59,652 bases of DNA from JAJDFU01 sp964595955 (lineage in GTDB: Bacteria > Bacteroidota > Bacteroidia > Chitinophagales > Saprospiraceae): NCBI GenBank assembly GCA_964595955.1, contig CAZQSF010000011.1, forward strand, positions 1 through 59,652, read 5' to 3'. Both the position numbers and the translations under genes were made by a program. Positions 31,728 through 39,626 of the stretch are shown piece by piece. The notes under the pieces are model-generated. The model did not search any database. It was given only the letters and a program-made list of their open reading frames with translations, and had not been told where the DNA came from. Each line of letters begins with the position of its first letter. The first letter of the stretch is position 1.

Positions 31728-33242
31728 ATGAATAAAAAGCTTCATATCGGCATCGTCGGATCGGGGATCGCCGGGCTGGCGGCCTCCATTCGCATGGCGG
31801 CCCGGGGCCATTCGGTTTCGGTATTCGAAGCACAAGGAGAGCCGGGCGGCAAACTGGCTCAACTTCAACTGGGCCCCTATCGCTTCGATGCCGGCCCTTC
31901 TCTATTCACTATGCCGCAATATGTGGACGAGTTGTTCCGGCTGGCCGGTGAAGAGCCCCGGGCACACTTCGCCTTCGAGCGTCTGCCCGTGGTGTGCAAC
32001 TATTTCTGGGAGGACGGTACGCGTCTGGCTGCTGCTGCCGATATCGAACAATTCGCCCGGGATGCCGGCCAGGTGGCGGGCATTGCACCGGAGCGCATCC
32101 GAAACTTTTTGGAGGCCAGCCGGAAAAAGTACGAACGCACGGGCCGCATCTTCCTCGAAAAGTCGCTGCACAAGGCCGATACCTGGTTTAGCAGATCCGT
32201 GCTAAAGGCGCTGGCCGCTTTGCCCGGCTACGACCTGACGCGCACGATGAACCGGGTACATCAACGGGATCTGCAACACCCCAAACTGGTCCAGCTTTTC
32301 AATCGATTCGCTACCTACAACGGATCCAACCCCTACAAGGCGCCCGGCCTGCTCACGATCATTCCGCATTTCGAACACGGCATCGGAGCCTTTTATCCCC
32401 GGGGAGGTATGTACCGGATCCCACAGAGTCTCTATCAACTCGCCGGCCGGCTGGGTGTCAACTTTCACTTCAACAGCCCGGTCGAACGGATCCTGGTAAA
32501 GGGAAAGCGAGCTCAGGCGCTGCAGGTCAACGGTCAGCCCATTGCCTTTGATCACATCATCAGCAACATGGACGTGTTTTTCACCTACCGCCGCCTGTTG
32601 CCCGACCAAAAACAACCGGAGCGCATTTTGCGGCAGGAAAAATCGACCTCGGCGCTCATCTTTTACTGGGGAGTAGCCGAAGCCTTTCCGGAGCTCGACC
32701 TGCACAATATTTTCTTCTCCGAAAATTATCGCAAGGAGTTTGATGCCTTGGCCGACGGAAAGGTCTTTTCCGATCCCACCGTGTACGTCAATATCAGCAG
32801 CAAAAAGGACCCGGCCGATGCGCCTGCGGGACGGGAGAACTGGTTCGTCATGGTCAATGTGCCCTACGACAGCGGGCAGAACTGGGATGCCCTGAAAGCA
32901 GTCGTCCGTCAAAACACACTGGACAAACTCAGCCGCATGCTGGGCCGCCCGATCGAGCCCCTGATCGAAGCTGAGGACAGCCTGGATCCCCTCCGCATAG
33001 AGTCGCGCACAGGATCCCACCTCGGAGCTTTGTACGGCACCAGCTCCAACAATCGCATGGCCGCTTTTTTGCGCCACGCCAATTTCAGCCGGCGCATTGA
33101 GAATCTTTACTTTTGCGGAGGCAGCGTGCATCCCGGAGGGGGTATCCCCTTGTGTTTGCTGTCAGCGCGCATCGTGGACGAACTCATGCACGGGCAAGCG
33201 GATATCCCGGCTCCTTCAAGCGCAGAAGCATCATGGAATTAG
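31728..33242 (+). CDS. crtD: Carotenoid desaturase, CrtD-like (1-hydroxycarotenoid 3,4-desaturase)
   Basis: 504 residues from ATG 31728; the upstream open frame crosses the rnpB promoter region. The FAD-binding start is IGIVGSGIAGLAASIRMAARG and the CrtI-family end is LYFCGGSVHPGGGIPLCLLSA. The stretches RFATYNGSNPYKAPG, YPRGGMYRI and GSHLGALYGTSSNN fit the CrtD branch better than phytoene desaturase CrtI. CrtD introduces the 3,4 double bond after CruF hydrates the psi end. Its last 10 bases overlap the start of cruF, so the two are translationally coupled. A CrtI function cannot be excluded. Confidence 0.85.
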   Translation: MNKKLHIGIVGSGIAGLAASIRMAARGHSVSVFEAQGEPGGKLAQLQLGPYRFDAGPSLFTMPQYVDELFRLAGEEPRAHFAFERLPVVCNYFWEDGTRLAAAADIEQFARDAGQVAGIAPERIRNFLEASRKKYERTGRIFLEKSLHKADTWFSRSVLKALAALPGYDLTRTMNRVHQRDLQHPKLVQLFNRFATYNGSNPYKAPGLLTIIPHFEHGIGAFYPRGGMYRIPQSLYQLAGRLGVNFHFNSPVERILVKGKRAQALQVNGQPIAFDHIISNMDVFFTYRRLLPDQKQPERILRQEKSTSALIFYWGVAEAFPELDLHNIFFSENYRKEFDALADGKVFSDPTVYVNISSKKDPADAPAGRENWFVMVNVPYDSGQNWDALKAVVRQNTLDKLSRMLGRPIEPLIEAEDSLDPLRIESRTGSHLGALYGTSSNNRMAAFLRHANFSRRIENLYFCGGSVHPGGGIPLCLLSARIVDELMHGQADIPAPSSAEASWN

Positions 33243-33895
33243 CATACGCATCCAACACGATGAGATGGTCGCCCCGGCTCGGCATTGGCTTGTTGCTCAT
33301 CTTTTACGGGATCGGCATAGTGGGCATTTTGCTGCCCATTCATCCCGAGTTTGTCCGGCTTACACCGGCTAACCTGCTGGTATCGCTGGTACTGGCCCTG
33401 GCCTTTCACCGGCCCTGGACCCGGTCTTTTTTCGGATTCCTGCTGCTCTGTTACGGGATCGGCTTCGGAGCCGAGTGGATGGGCGTGCAAACGGGCCTGC
33501 TCTTTGGCTCCTACAGCTATGGAAGCGTACTCGGCCCGAAACTGGGGGGCACCCCTCTTCTCATCGGGATCAACTGGATCCTGGTCACCTACAGCAGTGC
33601 GATGCTGGTACAGGCCGGAGCGGGGAATCGCCTGAACGGCTGGCTCAAGGCAACGCTCAGCGCCCTGCTCATGGTGGGCCTGGACATCCTGATCGAGCCG
33701 GTGGCCATACAGCAGGGCTTTTGGAGCTGGGAGGGCGATGCCGTGCCCCTGCAAAACTACTTCGGCTGGCTGGCCATCGCACTCCCCCTGCAATTGGCTT
33801 ATCACAAGATGGTGAAAGCCCGCACAAACTACGTGGCTGCCTCCTTGTTTATCTTGCAGCTGATTTTCTTCCTCGTGATCGGTTTGTTTGGCTAA
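33233..33895 (+). CDS. cruF: Carotenoid 1,2-hydratase CruF-type (DUF422) membrane protein
   Basis: 220 residues from ATG 33233, overlapping crtD. Polytopic membrane protein with about six to seven hydrophobic helices. Family marks: GFGAEWMGVQTGLLFGSYSYG, LGPKLGGTPLLIGINWILV, ALLMVGLDILIEPVAI, FWSWEGDAVPLQNYFGW (each shown in part). CruF adds water to the psi end of gamma-carotene-like carotenoids, giving the tertiary alcohol of saproxanthin and myxol. A second ATG at 33260 is possible. crtZ follows 18 bases later. Confidence 0.87.
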   Translation: MELAYASNTMRWSPRLGIGLLLIFYGIGIVGILLPIHPEFVRLTPANLLVSLVLALAFHRPWTRSFFGFLLLCYGIGFGAEWMGVQTGLLFGSYSYGSVLGPKLGGTPLLIGINWILVTYSSAMLVQAGAGNRLNGWLKATLSALLMVGLDILIEPVAIQQGFWSWEGDAVPLQNYFGWLAIALPLQLAYHKMVKARTNYVAASLFILQLIFFLVIGLFG

Positions 33896-33913
33896 TAAAA
33901 GGAAATCCTAACT

Positions 33914-34390
33914 ATGATCGCCCTACTCTATATCGGCATTGTACTACTGACCATCCTGGCCATGGAATTCGTGGCCTGGGCTGCGCACAAGTACCTCATG
34001 CATGGCTGGCTGTGGATCTGGCACGAAGACCATCACAAGCCCCATCACGAGAAAAACGGCTTCTTCGAACGCAACGACCTCTTCTTTCTGGTATTCGCCA
34101 TTCCCTCGGCGATCTCCTACATCATCGGGCTGTCGACCGACCATCGCTGGCTCCTTTTCGTGGGCATCGGGATTTCCATCTACGGCCTCATTTACTTTCT
34201 CATTCACGACGTCTACATTCACCAGCGCTTCAAGTGGTTTCGGCAGCTGGATAATCCCTACTCCCGGGCAATCCTCCGCGCCCACGGCGCACACCATGCC
34301 AAACGCACCAAGGAAGAGGGCGAATCGTTCGGGCTGCTGATCGTACACCCCAAGTACTTTCGCAAGCGCAGCGCCTGGACAGAGAATTAG
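33914..34390 (+). CDS. crtZ: Beta-carotene 3-hydroxylase
   Basis: 158 residues, a membrane di-iron hydroxylase of the fatty acid hydroxylase superfamily. All histidine clusters are present: HKYLMH, HEDHHKPHH, HDVYIHQR and HGAHHAK. It hydroxylates the beta ring at C3, giving the 3-hydroxy-beta end of zeaxanthin or saproxanthin. Four hydrophobic helices are visible. Placed 18 bases after cruF in the same operon, it completes the three tailoring steps. Confidence 0.95.
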   Translation: MIALLYIGIVLLTILAMEFVAWAAHKYLMHGWLWIWHEDHHKPHHEKNGFFERNDLFFLVFAIPSAISYIIGLSTDHRWLLFVGIGISIYGLIYFLIHDVYIHQRFKWFRQLDNPYSRAILRAHGAHHAKRTKEEGESFGLLIVHPKYFRKRSAWTEN

Positions 34391-34447
34391 GCCGGGGGGA
34401 TTTGCAGCAGCTTTCGTAAATTCGTAAGATGATGTAATCGCTGCACC

Positions 34448-35002
34448 GTGGAAAACAAAATGCTGGATCGCTTTTCCCAGGCCCTTACCGTCGAACTGCC
34501 CGTGGCCGAAACCATGGATGAGTACATCGATTCCATGCTTTCCAAGGTGCGCCCCTGGAGCGAAGATCTGCGCGAAGAACAATTCTACCTCAACAAGCCC
34601 TGGCTGGAATTCCGGGACGATCTCACCTTCCACGAAGCCATCCTGCACTTCTTCAATGAAGGCGGGGAATACATCCGATCCATAGACGGCAATTTTTCCA
34701 TGGGCGAATGGCGGCACATGGAGGGCTCCAACAAGTTGCTGATCTCAATAGAAGGGGAAAACGAACTTTACGACCTCGCCTTTCTGGACAACCAGTTCTT
34801 CATTTTGGACAAGCACGGCGATCAGCACCGCCTGGGGGAAGACAAGTACTTTGTGATGCTGTATGAACCCATAGGAAAGCGACTGGAATGGCGAGACGCC
34901 ATGGAGTTGCTGTTCAACAAATATCGAAACAGCAATGGGTTTTACATCACCCTGGGAGCAATCGTACTGCTCATTATCATCATGCTCGTCGTGTTGTACT
35001 GA
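34448..35002 (+). CDS. Hypothetical protein with C-terminal membrane anchor
   Basis: 184 residues from GTG 34448 (or 180 from ATG 34460). No family recognised. The soluble part (1-155) is acidic and mixed alpha/beta: MDEYIDSMLSKVRPWSEDLREEQFYL (partial), a WLEFRDDLTFHEAILHFFNEG block, and WRHMEGSNKLLISIEGENELYDL. It ends in one transmembrane helix (ITLGAIVLLIIIMLVVLY) with nothing after it, the layout of a tail-anchored protein facing the cytosol. It follows crtZ by 57 bases and converges with sucD. Confidence 0.7.
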   Translation: MENKMLDRFSQALTVELPVAETMDEYIDSMLSKVRPWSEDLREEQFYLNKPWLEFRDDLTFHEAILHFFNEGGEYIRSIDGNFSMGEWRHMEGSNKLLISIEGENELYDLAFLDNQFFILDKHGDQHRLGEDKYFVMLYEPIGKRLEWRDAMELLFNKYRNSNGFYITLGAIVLLIIIMLVVLY

Positions 35003-35050
35003 ACCAAAGCGCAGCGCAAGCCCGAAGGCGGCGGCGGTCGCCACTCGCTA

Positions 35051-35932
35051 TCAGCCCTTGCCGTTAAGGGCGGCTTTCATGGTCTCACCGATTTTAGCGG
35101 GCGACTTTACCACGTGAATACCGCAATCGGCCATGATCTTCATTTTGGCTTCAGCCGTATCGTCCTTGCCGCCGATAATGGCTCCGGCATGTCCCATTTT
35201 ACGCCCTTTCGGGGCCGTTTGCCCGGCGATGAATCCAACCACGGGTTTGGTGCCATGGGCTTTGATGTAATGGGCTGCTTCGGCTTCCATACCTCCTCCG
35301 ATCTCGCCGATCATGATGATGCCGTCAGTGTCCGGGTCGTTCATCAGGAGTTCTACGGCCTCTTTGGTGGTAGTACCCACAATGGGATCGCCGCCGATAC
35401 CGATACAGGTACTCTGTCCCATAGCGGCTTTCGTGACCTGGTCCACGGCTTCATAGGTGAGGGTGCCGGAGCGGGAAACGATGCCGATGCGGCCCGGGTT
35501 ATGGATAAAGCCCGGCATAATGCCGCACTTGGCTTCTCCCGGCGTGATCAGTCCCGGACAATTGGGACCTACGAGGCGCACCTCCGGACGATCCTCCAGG
35601 TAGGCTTTGGCTTTGACCATGTCCTGCACGGGAATACCTTCGGTAATGCAAATGATCACCTGGATGCCGGCTTCGGCAGCTTCCATGATGGCATCGGCTG
35701 CAAAGGGCGGGGGCACGAAGATAACCGATACGTTGGCCCCTACCTCGTCCACGGCTTCCTTTACGGTATTGAAGACCGGTTTGTCGAGGTGGGTTTGCCC
35801 GCCTTTTCCCGGCGTTACCCCGCCCACGACCTGGGTGCCGTATTCAAGCATTTGGGTGGCGTGAAAGGTGCCTTCTTTTCCGGTGAACCCTTGAACAATG
35901 ACTTTGGAGTGCTTATTGACGAGGACGGACAT
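35051..35932 (-). CDS. sucD: Succinyl-CoA synthetase (ADP-forming) alpha subunit
   Basis: 293 residues from ATG 35932 (MSVLVNKHSKVIVQGFTGKEG). It carries the CoA-binding Rossmann fold and the phosphorylated His in MGHAGAIIGG; the other family signature is GGDPIVGTTTKEAVELL with GESGGGMEAEAAHYI-like EIGGGMEAEAAHYI. It works with SucC (not in this window) in the citric acid cycle. The open frame extends 20 codons upstream through its promoter, so the internal ATG is chosen. The gene has its own promoter at 35990-36019. Confidence 0.96.
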   Translation of the reverse strand: MSVLVNKHSKVIVQGFTGKEGTFHATQMLEYGTQVVGGVTPGKGGQTHLDKPVFNTVKEAVDEVGANVSVIFVPPPFAADAIMEAAEAGIQVIICITEGIPVQDMVKAKAYLEDRPEVRLVGPNCPGLITPGEAKCGIMPGFIHNPGRIGIVSRSGTLTYEAVDQVTKAAMGQSTCIGIGGDPIVGTTTKEAVELLMNDPDTDGIIMIGEIGGGMEAEAAHYIKAHGTKPVVGFIAGQTAPKGRKMGHAGAIIGGKDDTAEAKMKIMADCGIHVVKSPAKIGETMKAALNGKG

Positions 35933-35989
35933 GAGGTTTTGGCGTTGCGTTAAGGAATGCAAAAGACCACCCGATCCCGGGCAGCCCTG

Positions 35990-36019
35990 CAAAAATAACG
36001 TTTGCTCACTCTTTTACAA
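35990..36019 (-). promoter_or_regulatory. sucD promoter, inside the 3' end of the preceding gene
   Basis: Minus-strand TTG (36017-36019), exactly 19 bases, then TATTTTTG (35990-35997): a near-ideal Bacteroidota -33/-7 pair. The -33 element lies in the last codons of the DivIC/FtsB-like gene, which stops at 36006. The leader would be about 50 bases. Confidence 0.7.
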
Positions 36020-36314
36020 TAATGAAGACGTCCTCGTTGGATTTTTTCATGTAATAGGCTTCCCGGGCGTATTTCTCAGCATTGACTTCCAGGTCTGCAC
36101 GGCGGGCCTCTTCTTCCTCGATCTTCTCCTGGTAAAAGGCCTTATCCGCCTCCAGTTTGTTTACGGTGCGTTGGAGCTTGACCTGAGTGAGGATATCGTG
36201 TTTGTCGATAAAGGCCATCCAGACGGCGAAAACAGCCAGGGCCAGAAAGTATTTGTTGCGAAAAGGGGTGGGAATGCGGTTGAGCAGTTTTTGCACGGGC
36301 GTATTGGCCAGCAT
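36006..36314 (-). CDS. DivIC/FtsB-like septum formation initiator
   Basis: 102 residues from ATG 36314. One transmembrane helix (KYFLALAVFAVWMAFI, about 22-37) is followed by a coiled coil (LQRTVNKLEADKAFYQEKIEEEEARRADL) and a short end with AEKYAREAYYMKKSNEDVFII, the standard plan of FtsB/DivIC divisome proteins that join FtsL and FtsQ. A 27-codon extension upstream is out of character and crosses the eno terminator. Gene order eno then ftsB-like is common in Bacteroidota. Confidence 0.85.
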   Translation of the reverse strand: MLANTPVQKLLNRIPTPFRNKYFLALAVFAVWMAFIDKHDILTQVKLQRTVNKLEADKAFYQEKIEEEEARRADLEVNAEKYAREAYYMKKSNEDVFIIVKE

Positions 36315-36383
36315 GAGTACAAGCGTTGGGTGTGACAATAGTGTTTCCCTTGCAAAATCCGGGATTTCCGGCAGAATTGCAAA

Positions 36384-36422
36384 TGGCGGCCCCATTTAGC
36401 CCTGCGCCGGATGGAGCCGCCA
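36384..36422 (-). terminator. eno terminator hairpin
   Basis: TGGCGGC (36384-36390) pairs with GCCGCCA (36416-36422), with inner CCAT/ATGG pairing. On the minus strand it comes 24 bases after the eno stop and is followed by TTTGC. Termination is inferred. Confidence 0.55.
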
Positions 36423-36445
36423 ATCCCGTTCTAGACCTTTGCTTC

Positions 36446-37732
36446 CTATTTTCCCAGCAGAGCCCGGCCGGGATACACGCCCGAGTCGGCCAGTTCTTCC
36501 TCTATGCGGAGGAGCTGATTGTATTTGGCAATGCGGTCGGAGCGGGAAGCCGAGCCCGTTTTGATCTGTCCTGCGTTCAGGGCCACGGCCAAATCGGCAA
36601 TGGTCACGTCCTCGGTTTCGCCCGATCGGTGGCTGATCACCGAGGTATAGGCATTGCGCGTAGCCAATTGAACGGCATCCACCGTTTCGGTAAGGGTGCC
36701 GATCTGGTTGACCTTAATGAGAATGGAGTTGGCCACATTTTCATCTATGCCGCGCTGCAGCCGCTCGGTATTCGTCACGAAGAGGTCGTCACCGACCAGC
36801 TGAACGCGATCGGCCAGGGCTTCGGTGAGGGCTGCCCATCCGGTCCAGTCATCCTCATACAAGCCATCCTCGATGGACAGGATGGGGTATTTGTCCACCC
36901 ACTGGGTCCAGTACGAGACCATATCCGAAGCGGAGAGCTTGTCGCCGGTCGATTTTTTGAAGTGATAGACCTGCTCTTCCTCCAGATAGAACTCGGAAGC
37001 AGCAGCATCCAGGGCGATCATGATATCCTCGCCGGGTCGGTAGCCGGCCTTTTCGATGGCCGTCAGTACGGTCTCGATGGCCTCCTCATTGGATTTCAGG
37101 TTCGGGGCAAACCCGCCCTCATCGCCGACATTGGTGGAATACCCATTCGCTTTGAGCACCTTTTTGAGGTGGTGAAACACCTCTACCCCCATGCGCAAGC
37201 CTTCGGAAAAAAAATCGGCTCCTATGGGCATGATCATGAATTCCTGAAAATCGATGGAGTTGTCGGCATGGGAGCCGCCGTTCAGGATGTTCATCATGGG
37301 TACGGGCAATACGTGTGCATTCACGCCCCCGAGGTAGCGGTACAGGGAGAGGCCGGCAGCTTCGGCACCGGCTTTGGCACAAGCCAGGGAAACCCCCAGA
37401 ATGGCATTGGCGCCCAGTTTACCCTTGTTGGGCGTGCCGTCCAGTTCGCGCATGAGATTATCGATGTACACCTGTTCGGAGACATCCACGCCGATGAGCT
37501 CTTCGCGAATCACCTCTTCGACGTTCCTGCACGCTTGGAGTACGCCTTTACCCAGAAATCGCTTCTCGTCGCCGTCGCGCAACTCCACGGCTTCGTGTTT
37601 TCCGGTGGAAGCGCCGGAAGGAACGGCGGCCCGGCCAAAATAGCCGGATTCGGTGAGGACTTCCACCTCGATGGTTGGATTGCCGCGGGAGTCCAGGATT
37701 TCCCGGGCGCGGAGGTCAATGATGATGCTCAT
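36446..37732 (-). CDS. eno: Enolase
   Basis: 428 residues; interconverts 2-phosphoglycerate and phosphoenolpyruvate. Motifs: AREILDSRGNPTIEVEV, SGASTGKHEAVELRDGD, MMNILNGGSHADNSIDFQEF (part), VGDEGGFAPNL, IALDAAASEF, SIEDGLYEDDW, VGDDLFVTN, LIKVNQIGTLTET and SHRSGETED with catalytic Lys and Glu residues in place. The first Met is at 37732. It follows carA by 27 bases, so the two are probably cotranscribed. Confidence 0.98.
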   Translation of the reverse strand: MSIIIDLRAREILDSRGNPTIEVEVLTESGYFGRAAVPSGASTGKHEAVELRDGDEKRFLGKGVLQACRNVEEVIREELIGVDVSEQVYIDNLMRELDGTPNKGKLGANAILGVSLACAKAGAEAAGLSLYRYLGGVNAHVLPVPMMNILNGGSHADNSIDFQEFMIMPIGADFFSEGLRMGVEVFHHLKKVLKANGYSTNVGDEGGFAPNLKSNEEAIETVLTAIEKAGYRPGEDIMIALDAAASEFYLEEEQVYHFKKSTGDKLSASDMVSYWTQWVDKYPILSIEDGLYEDDWTGWAALTEALADRVQLVGDDLFVTNTERLQRGIDENVANSILIKVNQIGTLTETVDAVQLATRNAYTSVISHRSGETEDVTIADLAVALNAGQIKTGSASRSDRIAKYNQLLRIEEELADSGVYPGRALLGK

Positions 37733-37759
37733 TCGATATTGGTTTAGGTGTTGTTAATC

Positions 37760-38884
37760 TCAGGCGGTAATGCCCTCCTTGCGGGTGGCCATGAGGGCGA
37801 TGAATTCGTCGAACAGATAGCGGGAGTCGTGGGGCCCCGGCGAAGACTCGGGATGGTACTGCACGGAAAAGGCCGGCTTGCCGATGACACTGAGCCCCTC
37901 TACCGTCCGGTCGTTGAGATTGATGTGGGTCACTTCCACCTTGTCGGCGTGTTTTTCGATGGCTTCCGGACTCACGCCGAAACCGTGGTTCTGGCTGGTG
38001 ATCTCACCACGGCCGGTGAGGATGTTGATCACCGGATGGTTGATACCCCGGTGGCCGTGGTGCATTTTGTAGGTGGGGATACCCAGGGCCAGGGCCAGTA
38101 TCTGATGCCCCAGGCAAATGCCGAACAGCGGCTGCTCCCGATCCAGGATGGCTCGCGTGGTGGCTACGGCGTAATCCATGGGAGCGGGATCCCCCGGCCC
38201 GTTCGACAGGAAGTAGCCGTCGGGCTGAAAGGCCTCCAGCTCTTCGATGGGCGTCTTGGCCGGAAAGACCTTCAGGTAGCAGGAGCGCTCGGCAAAGCAG
38301 CGCAAGATGTTCTTTTTCACCCCGAGGTCAAGTACGGCAATGCGATACGGCGCCGAGGCGTCGCCCAGCGTGTAGGGTTCGGCGGTGCTGACCTGGGAAG
38401 CCAATTCCAGGCCCTTCATGGAGGGTACTTTTTTCAGCTGCTTTTTCAACGCTTTTACATCCAGGGTTTCCGAAGATATGATCGCGTTCATGGCTCCTTT
38501 ATCCCGGATGTGGCGCACGATGGCGCGGGTATCTACGTCCGAAATACCAACCAGCTGTTCCCCCTCGAAATACGACTGAATGGATTGATCGGCCACTTTG
38601 CGCGAATAGGGCGCGGTGAAATTTTTACATACCAGCCCGGCGATCTTGATACCCCCGGATTCCACCTCGTCTTTCTTGGCGCCGTAGTTTCCGATATGCG
38701 CGTTGGTCGTCACCAGAATCTGGCCGTAATAGGAAGGATCGGTAAAGATCTCCTGGTAGCCGGTCATTCCGGTATTGAAACAGATCTCTCCCGTAGTGGT
38801 TCCGGTTTTGCCGGCTGCCTTGCCGCGGAAGAGGGTGCCGTCTTCCAGCAGTAGCAATGCCTGGCCTGCTTGTGTATCGCCCAT
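37760..38884 (-). CDS. carA: Carbamoyl-phosphate synthase small subunit
   Basis: 374 residues from ATG 38884 (MGDTQAGQALLLLEDG). The glutamine amidotransferase subunit hydrolyses Gln and passes ammonia to CarB for arginine and pyrimidine synthesis. The class I amidotransferase Cys is in PLFGICLGHQILALALG and the His-Glu pair in SVQYHPESSPGPHDS. The N-terminal domain has GEICFNTGMTGYQEIFTDPSY (part). The open frame runs 31 codons farther upstream through the rplQ terminator region. carB is not in the window. No arginine or pyrimidine leader peptide is seen. Confidence 0.96.
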   Translation of the reverse strand: MGDTQAGQALLLLEDGTLFRGKAAGKTGTTTGEICFNTGMTGYQEIFTDPSYYGQILVTTNAHIGNYGAKKDEVESGGIKIAGLVCKNFTAPYSRKVADQSIQSYFEGEQLVGISDVDTRAIVRHIRDKGAMNAIISSETLDVKALKKQLKKVPSMKGLELASQVSTAEPYTLGDASAPYRIAVLDLGVKKNILRCFAERSCYLKVFPAKTPIEELEAFQPDGYFLSNGPGDPAPMDYAVATTRAILDREQPLFGICLGHQILALALGIPTYKMHHGHRGINHPVINILTGRGEITSQNHGFGVSPEAIEKHADKVEVTHINLNDRTVEGLSVIGKPAFSVQYHPESSPGPHDSRYLFDEFIALMATRKEGITA

Positions 38885-38941
38885 ATGGTCGTTTGGATTT
38901 TCGTAAAAATAGAAAAGCCGAAACAAATGCAGGGGATATGA

Positions 38942-38979
38942 AAATGGCGATGCTTCTCTGCAGAAGAACATCGCCATTT
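38942..38979 (-). terminator. Terminator of the alpha (rplQ) operon
   Basis: AAATGGCGATG (38942-38952) and CATCGCCATTT (38969-38979) form a perfect 11-base stem; the loop contains a further CTTC/GAAG pair. It lies 33 bases after the rplQ stop, before carA. On the minus strand TTTTCAT follows. Confidence 0.7.
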
Positions 38980-39012
38980 CCGAACGTTTCGGCTCTCGAG
39001 GCGGAGGAAGGC

Positions 39013-39513
39013 TTATTCTTCCTCTTCGCCGGCTTTTGCCGCAGCCGCGGCTGCCGCTTTTGCCTCGGTCGATCCGCTGCCGCTACCGCTTTTGCCGCGG
39101 CGGCGACGACGGCGACGGCCGCCTTTGGATTTCTCTGTATCCGAGCTGTAGAGCTCGTTGAAGTCCACGAGTTCGATCATGGCCATCTCGGCGCCGTCGC
39201 TCTTGCGAAAGCCGGTGCGGATCACGCGCACGTAGCCGCCGGGCCGGTCGCCAACCTTCTCGGCCACAGGACCGAAGAGTTCCTTAACGGCTTCCTTATT
39301 CTGCAAATAGCTGAAGACCACCCGGCGCGAATGCGTCGAGTTGGTTTTGGCCTTGGTCACCAGGGGTTCGAAATAGGTGCGCAAAGCCTTGGCCTTGGCC
39401 AGGGTGGTGTTGATGCGTTTGTGCTCGATGAGCGCAATGCTGAGGTTGCGCAGCAGGGCCTTTCGATGGCCGGCCTTTCGGCTCAGATGGTTGAATCGCT
39501 TTCCGTGTCTCAT
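39013..39513 (-). CDS. rplQ: 50S ribosomal protein L17
   Basis: 166 residues. The core (MRHGKRFNHLSRKAGHRKAL to VRIIRTGFRKSD-like VRVIRTGFRKSDGAEMAMIEL) is bL17. The last 45 residues form a Bacteroidota-type tail: a basic run (GGRRRRRRRGKSG), a Gly/Ser stretch, then Ala-rich and EEEE. Escherichia coli L17 is 127 residues. It ends the alpha operon, 113 bases after rpoA; an inverted repeat lies in that gap. Confidence 0.96.
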   Translation of the reverse strand: MRHGKRFNHLSRKAGHRKALLRNLSIALIEHKRINTTLAKAKALRTYFEPLVTKAKTNSTHSRRVVFSYLQNKEAVKELFGPVAEKVGDRPGGYVRVIRTGFRKSDGAEMAMIELVDFNELYSSDTEKSKGGRRRRRRRGKSGSGSGSTEAKAAAAAAAKAGEEEE

Positions 39514-39541
39514 GGATGTAAGCGTTTATCTTCGCAACACC

Positions 39542-39586
39542 CCGTTCGGCATAGCGGCTGCAGGCAAGCCGGCAAGGGCCGAACGG
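39542..39586 (-). repeat. rpoA-rplQ spacer inverted repeat
   Basis: CCGTTCGGC (39542-39550) and GCCGAACGG (39578-39586) are a perfect nine-base stem. The loop contains CGGCT/AGCCG as a second hairpin. It ends 29 bases before the rplQ ATG and could modulate translation or mRNA stability. Confidence 0.6.
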
Positions 39587-39626
39587 CGGTTATTGCCAGG
39601 TATTGAAATGTGCGAATATCGCCTGC

